NCBI RefSeq assembly: GCF_000003855.2 | Contig: NW_003101674.1 | Coordinates: 1,337,805-1,365,348, forward strand | Origin: Blastomyces gilchristii SLH14081 | Lineage: Eukaryota; Ascomycota; Eurotiomycetes; Onygenales; Ajellomycetaceae | Length of the DNA: 27,544 nucleotides | Direction of reading: 5' to 3' | In this document: positions 10,690 through 18,699 of the stretch, piece after piece | Numbering within the stretch: position 1 is the stretch's first letter | Layout: each line of letters opens with the position of its first letter | Translations under genes and position numbers: made by a program | Notes under the pieces: generated by a model | Seen by the model: only the letters and a program-made list of their open reading frames with translations | Told to the model about the DNA's origin: nothing | The model's database searches: none

Positions 10690-11887
10690 GATCTCTTTAA
10701 GCTTCTGTTTATGAATTTGAACAGAAGCTAATCTTTTCTCTGTTTCATTGAGACATTCTTATAGTTATTTTCTGAATCTTTCTTCACTACAATGTGATTG
10801 ATATGAATAGATACTGATTCATTCTTTCAATGAGAAGAAACTGATCTTTCTCTTGATTGAGAAGATACATAGGTCAATTGATAGTTGAAAGTAATGTGTT
10901 CTGATCAGTTATAGTTGATGTATACTTTATATTGACATTAATCAGTGACTTCTTCAGAAGTGATCTCAGGAACTTGAAAGCCTGTTCAAATAGCAGAAAC
11001 TCTTGCTTATATGTAGATATTTGTATCATTGTTATTCTTCAGTGCAGATATATGAGTGACTGAGTTATTTCTCAGTACAGATGTGTGAGTGTAATATCTT
11101 CTATCACTGTTCTATATACTCTTGAGCTTGATAAGATGATTATTCAATGTCTGAAGCTGTGTGCAGAAACCTTTATAAGTCTGGTCTTTATCTACACTTA
11201 TAAGAGTCTGTAAGAGTTTGAAAGTTAATATCTTCTTGAGTATGCTAATCTTCATTCAATTCCCTCAAGATTGATTATCTGCTTCTAGAATCTTGATGTT
11301 AAAGTCAGGAATAAATGTTATAAGAGAAGTGTTTCTCTATTGAGCACTCTGTAATCAATCTAACACTTTCTGTTGCATGGCAGTATCTCAGAACAGAATA
11401 TTGAGATGTTTGATAATGTTATCAGATGTTTGTAATACTGATTCACATGTCTTTATTCATGGATGAAACTTCTGTTTCATGTGATTCTTTAATTATTCAT
11501 TGATATATCAATCTGAATTGATTAGTGAACTGATGACATCTTCATTCACACTCAGTTTTGTAAGCATTTCTATNNNNNNNNNNNNNNNNNNNNNNNNNNN
11601 NNNNNNNNNNNNNNNNNNNNNNNNNNNNNNNNNNNNNNNNNNNNNNNNNNNNNNNNNNNNNNNNNNNNNNNNNNNNNNNNNNNNNNNNNNNNNNNNNNNN
11701 NNNNNNNNNNNNNNNNNNNNNTCTGAGTTTCTTGTTATAATAATTATTGAATCTCTTCATATTGATGTTGTTGAGTTGCATGCATATCAGCTATTTATTA
11801 CTGTTGTAATTTCAACATTGCTCAGAGTCACTGTGATATCACTTCTATGCTCATGTTTGAGAGTTCTCTCATATTGTCATTAGACAT
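10690..11887 (-). pseudogene. Gypsy B gag, degraded, interrupted by a scaffold gap
   Basis: A candidate start is the ATG at 11887-11885, which opens MSNDNMREL in frame with a Gln-rich segment (LKLQQ, IADMHATQQHQYEEIQ) that looks like a coiled coil. The corresponding ATG is conserved in A (14916) and G1 (18376). The central part matches the Leu-rich segment of A (14328-14098). The CCHC zinc knuckle is destroyed here: its first two cysteines read as Tyr (YINYN). Gag would form the particle shell and bind RNA. A frame further upstream in the leader is also conserved, so the true start may lie there. Confidence 0.72.
11574..11721. other. Scaffold gap, 148 N
   Basis: The run of N falls inside gag of Gypsy B. 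The equivalent interval is about 104 bp in A and about 117 bp in G1, so the N length is probably an estimate, or B has a small insertion. Any translation across it is meaningless. Confidence 0.99.
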
Positions 11888-12188
11888 GTCATTCATTGAG
11901 TGTATAATATCTGTGAAATCTTGAAGAAGTGTAATCATATGAATATCTCATATATCTGAGTGTCAGAACTCTCAGGTCTTTCACTGACATTCTCTTTATA
12001 AGATCTTATTGCGGGGCCAGGGCGACTGGCGAGCAAGCTTCTATCGGGAGACTCAGTGTCTACTTAACTGTTTCTCTATTTCTTACATGTCATTACACAT
12101 TCGGATATCTCGGTGAGTGATCATTTCTAATGAGGAGATGATACATGGATAATCATTCCTAATAAGGAGATGATGAACATTTTTCTAG
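11888..12188 (-). other. Gypsy B 5' leader with direct repeat
   Basis: The region lies between the 5' LTR and the candidate gag start. It contains a direct repeat of about 24 bp (12120-12143 and 12150-12175, spacing about 31), also present in A and G1. A conserved frame reads RSLLASRPGPAIRSYKENV then SERPESSDTQIYEIFI, so part of it may encode the real Gag N-terminus. The segment from about 12010 to the LTR keeps several CpGs and GGG runs, unlike the rest of the element. Confidence 0.6.
12176..12186 (-). other. Putative self-priming primer-binding site of Gypsy B
   Basis: Two bases inside the 5' LTR end, the plus strand reads AACATTTTTCT. The minus strand of the LTR contains the same 11-mer in the 3' LTR (complement of 6736-6746), and the 5' LTR has a version with two transitions (12247-12257). 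This element's RNA could therefore pair its own 5' end with this site, as in Tf1-type retrotransposons. No match to a tRNA 3' end was evident to me. The pairing is observed; its function is inferred. Confidence 0.5.
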
Positions 12189-12514
12189 TGTAAGAGGCCT
12201 ACGCCGAATAGATCGGTATGATATTGATAGGTCTTATATAACAAAGAGAAAAACATTAGGGAAGGAAAGAAAGAGAAAGTCTGAGAATCAGCGATCAGAG
12301 TGGATATTTATACGTGTACACAGTAGCGTACGCGGTGGAGCTTCGGGGTGGAAGAATAGGAATTCTGTAGGTTTTCAGCGGAGGATTGATGACTGAGAAT
12401 TGGAATGTTAGGAATCTGTGAAGCGATCTGTGAAGCGACTGAGAATCGGAACGGTAGGAATCTGTGGAGTGTAATGAAATAGTCTGTATGATTGATCGCG
12501 CGCAGCCCGCCACA
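12189..12514 (-). repeat. 5' LTR of Gypsy B (326 bp), least mutated LTR
   Basis: Plus-strand ends are TGTAAGAGGCC and CCCGCCACA. It keeps about 18 CpGs by my count, including GTACGCGG and GCGCGC runs, and so is the best guide to the ancestral LTR. It carries the tandem U3 duplication shared with 6678-7003. Right flank CTTTC is the TSD. Confidence 0.95.
12305..12312 (-). promoter_or_regulatory. Putative TATA box in LTR of Gypsy B
   Basis: The minus strand reads TATAAATA. It lies about 55 bases before the predicted transcript start at 12257, where the 11-mer matching the primer-binding site begins. TATA-like words occur at the same place in the other LTRs. This would drive the full-length RNA, with U3 at 12514-12258 and R plus U5 at 12257-12189. 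Confidence 0.5.
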
Positions 12515-13110
12515 CTTTCACACATATTCTTGATATTCTTTCCTGAATTCATCAGTGAAGATGAGAATATTATCAAGATATACAGATATAAATTCATCAA
12601 GGAAATCTTAGAGTGCTCAGTTAATATACTTCTGAAATGTACTGAGAGCATTAGCCAGTTCAAAGAGTGTGACTACTTATTCAAAGAGATTATATTATGT
12701 TCAGAATGCTGTAAGTCACTCATCTTCTTCAGTGATGCAAATCTTATGAAACATAATGATAATATCTAACTTTATAAATCATTGAGCTTGTTCAATATAA
12801 GCTAGAGTTTCATTGATAAGAGATAAAGAATAACAGTTCTTCTTCATTAATCTGTTCAATTCTTGATAATTCACACAGAACTGAAGTTCTTCATCTGATT
12901 TCTTTGCAAAGAGAATAGAGGCTGCAGTGAAAGAGTTACTAACACATATGAATTCTTTATTCAACAGATTATTGAGTATCTTTTAAAGAAGAAGAAGTTC
13001 ATCTCAAAACATATTATAAAGAGAGTCTTATGATGATTCAGAGTTCTTATCATTCTTCTTTTTCAATTTAATACTGTGATTGACTTCTGAACCTTGTAAG
13101 AGAGGTAGAT
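12515..13110 (-). pseudogene. Gypsy A reverse transcriptase, N-terminal and catalytic part
   Basis: This is the continuation of the RT cut at 6672. The open stretch 12964-12779 reads FICVSNSFTAASILFAKKS then LQFCVNYQELNRL and YSLSLINETLAYI. It corresponds to the family pattern (S)PAAAPVLFVKKKDG, LRxCVDYRxLN and YPLPLIDE. The catalytic box at 12580-12569 reads YLDN, so the second Asp is lost through a CpG transition. The longer frame at 12295-12663 crosses the LTR junction and is not a gene. Confidence 0.9.
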
Positions 13111-13419
13111 TTGTAGCATTATTATCTTATCAGAAGATATCTAGATATTCATGATATTATTGAGAGAGTTTTGTATAAGAATCTGTTATTATAACACAGA
13201 ATAACTGTTCTAGAGTCTTTTTAATATTAGTCAGACTGATGAAATAGATTGATATATAATTCTGCTATCAGTGCTTCTTTCAGTGACTTCTTTTTCTGAG
13301 TATTTTATAGATGTTGATAGAGATCTGTGTCAGATTTATAGTCTTGTGAATGTCATTCTTGTGAACTCTATTATTGTTAGAGAATATTAAACTTCTTTTT
13401 TAAGTGTTTAATAAGATGT

Positions 13420-13740
13420 CTTATTCAGATAGTCAGACAAGTTCTAATATAAGATTATAATCAAGATTATTAACTTTAGATATATAGATGTCTTCACACT
13501 GATATTCTCTGATATCTATGTTTACTTTCATTATATAACAGATGCAAACATCTTTTGAATTATTAAATTCTGCAAGAAGTCAGGGTTTTGATAAGAGAAT
13601 ACACTGAAGATTATAATATCTTATAACTGAAGATTTAATTATTGCATAGTAATATAGATTACTGTCTATCATAACTTTCATATTATATATATTATTAATC
13701 ACAGTAGATACAAGAATTGCACTCATTATCATTTTCTCTT
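13420..13740 (-). pseudogene. Gypsy A aspartic protease, degraded
   Basis: The minus strand reads SAILVSTVINNIYNMKVMID, then SNLYYYAIIKSSVIRYYNL and QCILLSKP. The active site is DSN in place of DSG. The tail NIDIREYQCEDIYISKVNNL leads into the linker to RT (13420-13110), which has no motif I recognise. It is otherwise parallel to the protease of B and G1. Confidence 0.8.
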
Positions 13741-13744
13741 CAAA

Positions 13745-14916
13745 TTATTGTTGTCTGACCTCTTCAAGCTTCTGTTTGTGAATTTGAATAGAAGCTAATC
13801 TTTTCTCTGTTTCATTAGAACATTCTCATAGTTATCTTCTGAATCTTCTTTTAATGCAATGTGATTGACATGAACAGATGCTGATTCATTCTTTGAGTGA
13901 GAAGACACTGATCTTTCTCTTAAGTAAGAAGATACATAGGTCAATCAGCAGTTGAAAGCAATGTGTTCTGATCAGTTACAGTTAATACATACTTTATATT
14001 GACATGAATCAGTAACTTCTTCAGAAGTGATCTCAGGGACTCAGAAGCCTGTTTAAACAGTGAAAACTCTTGCTTATGTATAGACATTTGAATCTATTCA
14101 GTTCATAACATCTGTATCATTGCTGTTACTCCTCTTCAGTGCAGATATATAAGTGACTGAAGTATAACATCTTCTGTCACTGTTCTGTATACTCTTGAGC
14201 TTGATAAGACAGTCATTCAATGTCTGAAGCTGTGTGCAGAAGTCTTCATAAGTTGAGTCTTTGTTTACACTTATAAGAGTCTGTAAGAGTTTAAAAGTTA
14301 ATGTCTTCTTAAGCATGCTAATCTTCATTCAATTCTCTTAAGATTAATCATCTACTTCTAAGATCTTAGTGTTGAAGTCAGAGATGAATGTTGTAAGAGA
14401 AGTGTTTCTCTGTCAGATACTCTGTAATCAATCTAACATCTTCTATTGCATGACAGTGTCTCAGAACAGAATATTAAGATGTTTCATAATATTATCAGAT
14501 ATTTACAACACTGATTCACATGCTTTTATTCATGAATGAAACTTCTATTTCACATGATTCTTCAATTGTTCATTGATATATTAATCTTGATTGATTAATA
14601 CACTGATGATATCTTCATCTACACTCAGTTTCACAAGCATTTCCATTCTTTATAATGAGTAGAGAGCGAGATTGAAAGTATTAAAATATACAGAAGTATC
14701 TAAGCATTCTTTCAGTGTTTTTATATTCAATTCTGTAAATGTTGAAATCACATGAATTCTTTATTGAGTTAATTGTTGAATCTCTTTGTATTGAAGTTAT
14801 TAAGTTGTATGCATATCAGCTATCTGTTGCTGTTGTAATTTCAATATTGCTCAGAGTCACTGTGATATTACTTCTATACTCATATTCAAGACTTCTCTCA
14901 TACTGTCATTAGACAT
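13745..14916 (-). pseudogene. Gypsy A gag, degraded
   Basis: The candidate ATG at 14916-14914 opens MSNDSMREVLNMSIEVISQ, then a Gln-rich probable coiled coil (LKLQQQQIADMHTT) after two stops. The middle holds LKKTLTFKLLQTLISV and TYEDFCTQLQTLNDCLIKLK (14328-14098). A CCHC zinc knuckle is at 13989-13948: Cys-x2-Cys-x4-His-x4-Cys is intact except for one TGA inside it. Zinc knuckles bind the genomic RNA. Confidence 0.78.
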
Positions 14917-15222
14917 GTTGTTTATTAAGTGTATGATATCTGTGAAATCTTGAATAAGTGTAATTATATGAATATCTTATATATCTGAATATCAGAACTC
15001 TCAGATCTTTCACTGACATTCTCTTTATAAGATCTTATTACAGAGTCAGAGTGACTGATGAGCAAGCTTCTATCTGAGAACTCAGTGTCTGCTTTAACTG
15101 ATGGTTTCTCTTTCTTATACATTATTACATGTTTGAATATCTCTTGATGAATAATCATTTCTAATGAGAAGACAATACATAAATAATCATTTCTAATAAG
15201 AAGATGATGAATGTTTTTCTAG
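14917..15222 (-). other. Gypsy A 5' leader, possible Gag N-terminal frame
   Basis: A frame is open from an ATG at 15158 to 14964 and includes FSDRSLLISHSDSVIRSYKE and NVSERSESSDIQIYK. The same peptide is legible in B, which suggests it was translated, but it is in another frame than the MSNDSM gag start and ends before it. The duplicated 24-bp repeat and the primer-binding site (15210-15220) also lie here. Confidence 0.5.
15210..15220 (-). other. Putative self-priming primer-binding site of Gypsy A
   Basis: Plus-strand AATGTTTTTCT lies two bases from the LTR. The 3' LTR of A carries the exact complement partner (AGAAAAACATT at 4036-4046). The B copy reads AACA where A reads AATG; both derive simply from AACG by CpG transitions on opposite strands. 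Confidence 0.5.
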
Positions 15223-15532
15223 TATAAGAGGTCTACACTGAATAGATCAGTATGATATTAATAGGTCTTATATAACAAAGAGAAAAATATTAGAGAAGGA
15301 AAAGAAAGAGAAAGTGTGAGAATCAGTGATTGAAGTGAATATTTATACATGTATGTGATGAGGTATGCAGTGAGGCTTCAGGGTGGAAGAATCTATTCGC
15401 GTTCATAGCGGCCGAGAATCAGTGATTGAGAATGGCTAAGAATCGGAGCATATGCATTTGAGAATGAAGTGGTTGAAATCTGTGAAGTGTAACAGAATAG
15501 TCTATATAATTGATCGGGCGCATCCCGTCATA
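15223..15532 (-). repeat. 5' LTR of Gypsy A (310 bp)
   Basis: On the plus strand it starts TATAAGAGG (TG mutated to TA) and ends CCCGTCATA (CA mutated to TA). It is the same length as 3978-4287. About 8 CpGs remain by my count, mostly in the middle and near the right end. The right flank AGAAG is the TSD. Confidence 0.93.
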
Positions 15533-15706
15533 AGAAGTTTATCTTGAGACACATTATAAAGAGAGCTTTATAATGACTCAGAATTCTTATCATTCTTCTT
15601 TTTTAACTTGATACTGTGATTCACTTCTGAGTCTTATAAGAGAGGTATATTTATAATATTATCTTGTCAGAAGATATCTAGATATTCATAATATTATTAA
15701 GAGAGT
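15533..15706 (-). pseudogene. G1 RT N-terminal fragment between Gypsy A and M2
   Basis: This resumes the G1 sequence after the duplicated AGAAG and aligns with A at about 12990-13165 and B at about 9935-10100. It ends at the M2 insertion site. It covers the N-terminal edge of RT and the protease-RT linker. Confidence 0.82.
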
Positions 15707-16212
15707 TAGACTGACTGTGTGACTGTGTCTGAAATCAGAACCAGAATATTTGATGATTTCATTACCAATTCAACTGATCTCATTACATGGTTTTAACATT
15801 GAATAGTAGTTTCATACTGTCTCAGTGAGACTTACCATCTACTCTTATCACATTTTCCAAATGAGATCATGATTTTCACTTCTCAATTTAAATTATTTTT
15901 ATTGCTTTAAATGACTTTAAATCTCATTTGAGTGTTATCAAAAAGTATTACTTTTTAAAAAATTAAAAATAGTCTAAAAAAAACCTTCAAATGTCTAAAA
16001 ATAGTAACTTTATGTCAAGAATAAGACTAAATGAAACCAAATGAAATCACTTTCTTAATTTTTCTAAGTCATGATCTCATTTTGAGATTTGATATATAGT
16101 CACTTTGCATGTTTTTTTAATGATTAGTCTCAGTGGGATTCATGTCAACAAATGTATAAGACCAGATCAAATGAAATCAAACATGAAATTCATGATTTCA
16201 GCGGCCAGTCTA
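15707..16212 (-). mobile_element. M2: 506-bp hAT-like MITE, inverted copy of M1
   Basis: Read on the minus strand it matches M1 end to end and has the same length, 506 bp. Ends are TAGACTGAC and CCAGTCTA on the plus strand. The 8-bp TSD is AAGAGAGT on the left and GAGAGAGT on the right, differing by one G/A transition; uninterrupted copies A and B have GAGAGAGT. It interrupts the protease-RT linker of G1. Confidence 0.9.
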
Positions 16213-16780
16213 GAGAGAGTTTCATATGAGAATCTGTTATTATAGTACAGAATAACTTCTCTAGAACTTTTTTAATATTAATCAGACTGACAGAATAGAT
16301 TGTTATATAATTCTACTGTCAGTAACTTTGTCAGCAGTCTTATCAATGACTTCTTTTTCAGAGTACTTTATAAGTGTTAGTAGAGATCTGTGTAAGATTC
16401 ATAGTCTTGTGAATGTTGTCTTCAAGAATTCTATTATTATTAGAGAATATTAAGCGCCTGTTTTAAGTATTTAATAAGATGCCTTGTTCAGATAGTCAGA
16501 CAAGTTCTAGAATAAGATTATTAACTTTATATGTATAAGTATCTTCATATTGATATTCTCTAATATCTATGTTTAGTTTCATTATGTAATAGATGTGAAT
16601 GTCTTTTGAATCATCAAATTCTGCAAGAAGTTGAGGTTTTGATAAGAGAATACACTGAAGATTATAACATCTTACAACTGAAGATTTAATTATTATATAA
16701 TAGCATAGACTGCTATCTATCATGGCTTTCATATTATACATGTTATCTATCACAGTAGATACAAGAATCAGATTCATTGC
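16213..16780 (-). pseudogene. G1 aspartic protease and linker, degraded
   Basis: The open piece 16777-16496 contains STVIDNMYNMKAMIDSS with the active-site Asp codon inside 16723-16709, then YNLQCILLSKPQLLAEFD and NIDIREYQYED. The catalytic triplet is DSS instead of DSG. The remainder (16496-16213) is the linker toward RT. Confidence 0.82.
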
Positions 16781-16789
16781 TATTTTCTA

Positions 16790-17913
16790 TTTAAATTATT
16801 ATTCTTCAATCTCTTCAAGCTTCTGCTTGTAAATTTGAATAGAAGCTAATCTTTTCTCTGTTTTATCAGAGCATTCTTATAGTTATCTTTTAAATCTTTT
16901 TCTAATGTAACATGATTAATGCAGACAGATGCTGATTCATTCTTTAAGTGAGAAGACACTGATCTTTCTCTTGAATAAGAAGATACATAGACTGATTAAC
17001 AGTTAGAAGTAATATGTTCTGATTGATTACAGTTAATACACATCTCTTATTAATGTTAATCAGTGACTTCTTCAGAAGTAATTTCAGAGACTCAGAAACT
17101 TATTCAGACAGCAGAAACTCTTACTTATGTATAGATATTTAAGTTTACTTAATTTATAACATCTACATTATTATTATTATTATTCTTCAGTATGAATATA
17201 TAAGTGACTGAAATGTAATGTCTTCTACTACTGTTCTGTATACTCTTAAGCTTGATAAGATGATCATTCAATATCTGAAGTTGTATACAGAAGTCTTCAT
17301 AAGTCTGATCTTCATCTACACTTATAAGAGTCTGTAGAAGTTTAAAAGTTAGTGTCTTCTTAAGCATACTAATCTTCACTCAATTCTCTCAAGATTGATT
17401 ATCTGCTTTTAGAATCTTGGTATCAAAGTCAGAAATGAATATAGTGAGAGAAGTATTTCTCTATTAAGTACTCTGTAATCAATCTAATGCTTTCTGCTGC
17501 ATAGCAGTATTTCTGAACAGAATATTGAGATGTCTGATAATATTGTCAGATGTATATAACCCTGATTCACATGCTTTCATTCATGAATAAAACTTCTGTT
17601 TTGCATGATCTTTTAATCAACTGTTAATATATTAATCTTAATTAGTTAATAAACTGATGATATCTTCATCTATACTTAGTTTCACAAGCATTTTCAATCT
17701 TTATAATAAATAGAGAGTGAGATTAGAAGTATTACAATATGTAGAAGTATTTAGATATTTCTTCAGTACTTATATCAGATTCATATCTGATTTAGTCAGT
17801 GTTGAAATTATCTATGCAGAGGTTTCTTATTGAGATAATTGTTGAATTTTCTCATATTAATGTTATTGAGTTACATGCATATCAGTTATCTGTTGCTGTT
17901 GTAATTTCAACAT
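16790..17913 (-). pseudogene. G1 gag, central and C-terminal part, with intact CCHC knuckle
   Basis: The segment 17379-17149 reads LKKTLTFKLLQTLISV and TYEDFCIQLQILNDHLIKLK, collinear with A. The zinc knuckle at 17040-16999 reads CINCNQSEHITSNC, a full Cys-x2-Cys-x4-His-x4-Cys without a stop. The N-terminal part is separated by the SINE and resumes at 18293. Confidence 0.83.
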
Positions 17914-17979
17914 ACCCCGGTGACCGAATGATTAATGCGGCCACCCGGTAGCATCTTGTTGTGAGAAACCACAGCGTGT

Positions 17980-17990
17980 GAGTTCGAACC
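17980..17990 (+). promoter_or_regulatory. RNA polymerase III B box of the SINE
   Basis: GAGTTCGAACC matches the B-box consensus GGTTCGANNCC at 10 of 11 positions, including the two free ones. Spacing from the A box (about 17921) is about 60 bases, longer than in class I tRNAs and in line with a Ser/Leu origin. Confidence 0.8.
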
Positions 17991-18266
17991 CCGCAGAGAA
18001 TACATTAAATCCGGAACTCAAGCACCTCAGGTTTCTAATAAATACAGAGATGTACAAATTACTTCAATAAATCGCTCTATGTTTCTGGGCTGAGAAGTTA
18101 TTATCGCATGTATTTAATTGTCACTTCTTTGTATTTTTCTATGTTCTGTTATCTTAGCATGATCTCAATACCTGTATTTTCCTTCTGTATAATCAACACT
18201 TGATCTGTATTTAACATCACGTAAGAACTCATTATAAGCTCCGCTTGCATATGAGTATAATGAAAG

Positions 18267-18292
18267 AATAATAATAATAATAATAATAATAA
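18267..18292 (+). repeat. AAT microsatellite tail of the SINE
   Basis: About eight AAT units form the 3' end of the SINE. Simple trinucleotide tails commonly end SINEs and are thought to be the point where the LINE enzyme starts copying. Confidence 0.9.
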
Positions 18293-18517
18293 TTATAATT
18301 TTAATATTACTCAGAGTCACTGTGATACTGTATCTATACTTATGTTTAAGAGTTCTCTTATATTATTAGTAGACATAGCTGTATTATTCATCAGATATGT
18401 AATATCTGCGGAATTGAAAGAAATGTAATTGTATGAATATCTCATATATCTAAGATGTCAGAACTCTTAAGTCTTTCACTGATATTCTCTTATAAGATCT
18501 TATTACAGAGTCAGAGT
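18293..18517 (-). pseudogene. G1 gag N-terminus and part of leader
   Basis: The ATG at 18376-18374 opens MSTNNIRELLNISIDTVSQ, parallel to the MSNDSM start of A. The leader to its right is interrupted by H1, whose TSD GTCAGAGT occupies 18510-18517. The leader resumes at 24297. Confidence 0.75.
18510..18517. repeat. Left 8-bp TSD of H1
   Basis: GTCAGAGT directly before TAGACTGAC; the identical 8-mer lies at 24297-24304 directly after GTTAGTCTA. Confidence 0.93.
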
Positions 18518-18699
18518 TAGACTGACCGGCAGAATCATGAATTTCACATTTGATCTCATTTAATCTAATCTCATACATTTCTTGACATGAGTCTCATCAA
18601 AATCAAGCCTTAAAAAAATCTGAAAATGAATCATTTCTGAGAGAAATGATGTAAAAAATGACCAGATTTCATTCAAGAACAGTGAAATGAGAGTAATTT

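Larger units (their letters stand above)
6678..12514 (-). mobile_element. Gypsy B: complete Ty3/Gypsy retrotransposon, innermost and youngest
   Basis: This 5837-bp element has two 326-bp LTRs, a perfect CTTTC TSD, and the full domain order gag, protease, RT, RNase H, integrase, chromodomain on the minus strand. It includes a 148-N scaffold gap. It sits inside the RT of Gypsy A. Coding domains carry many stop codons, and the RT box reads YLND instead of YLDD, so it is probably inactive. The 5' LTR and the adjacent leader keep far more CpG than the rest. Confidence 0.94.
3978..15532 (-). mobile_element. Gypsy A: Ty3/Gypsy retrotransposon nested in G1 and split by Gypsy B
   Basis: Two 310-bp LTRs (3978-4287 and 15223-15532) bound a minus-strand gag-pol. 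The flanking TSD AGAAG is perfect. Without Gypsy B and its 5-bp duplication the element is about 5.7 kb. Every coding domain is recognisable but broken by stops. The LTR sequences differ from those of B and C in the middle of U3, so A is a separate subfamily of the same family. It is intermediate in mutation load between G1 and B. Confidence 0.92.
17914..18292 (+). mobile_element. tRNA-derived SINE, 379 bp, nearly unmutated
   Basis: The head resembles a class II (Ser/Leu-type) tRNA: an A-box-like TGACCGAATGATTAATGCGG (17921-17940) and a near-perfect B box GAGTTCGAACC (17980-17990). An unrelated body follows and ends in an AAT repeat tail (about 18267-18292). It is flanked by a 15-bp TSD, TTGTAATTTCAACAT on the left and TTATAATTTTAATAT on the right, differing by three transitions. 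About a dozen CpGs are kept, in sharp contrast with both flanks. SINEs are transcribed by RNA polymerase III from the A and B boxes and moved by LINE enzymes. It is not a functional tRNA, since there is no foldable acceptor stem at the 3' side. Family name not recognised. Confidence 0.9.

Noticed and set aside
11500..11883. 127-residue open frame across the N run
   Set aside because: Its length depends on translating N; it is antisense to gag.
12295..12663. 122-residue minus-strand open frame
   Set aside because: It crosses the junction between the Gypsy B LTR and the Gypsy A RT, and its LTR part is open only because that LTR is little mutated.
12464..12769. 101-residue plus-strand open frame
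   Set aside because: It is antisense to the RT of Gypsy A and starts inside the LTR.
17914..18000. Functional tRNA-Ser or tRNA-Leu gene
   Set aside because: A and B boxes are present, but no paired acceptor stem or clear anticodon arm can be seen, and the unit continues into a SINE body with a tail and TSD.
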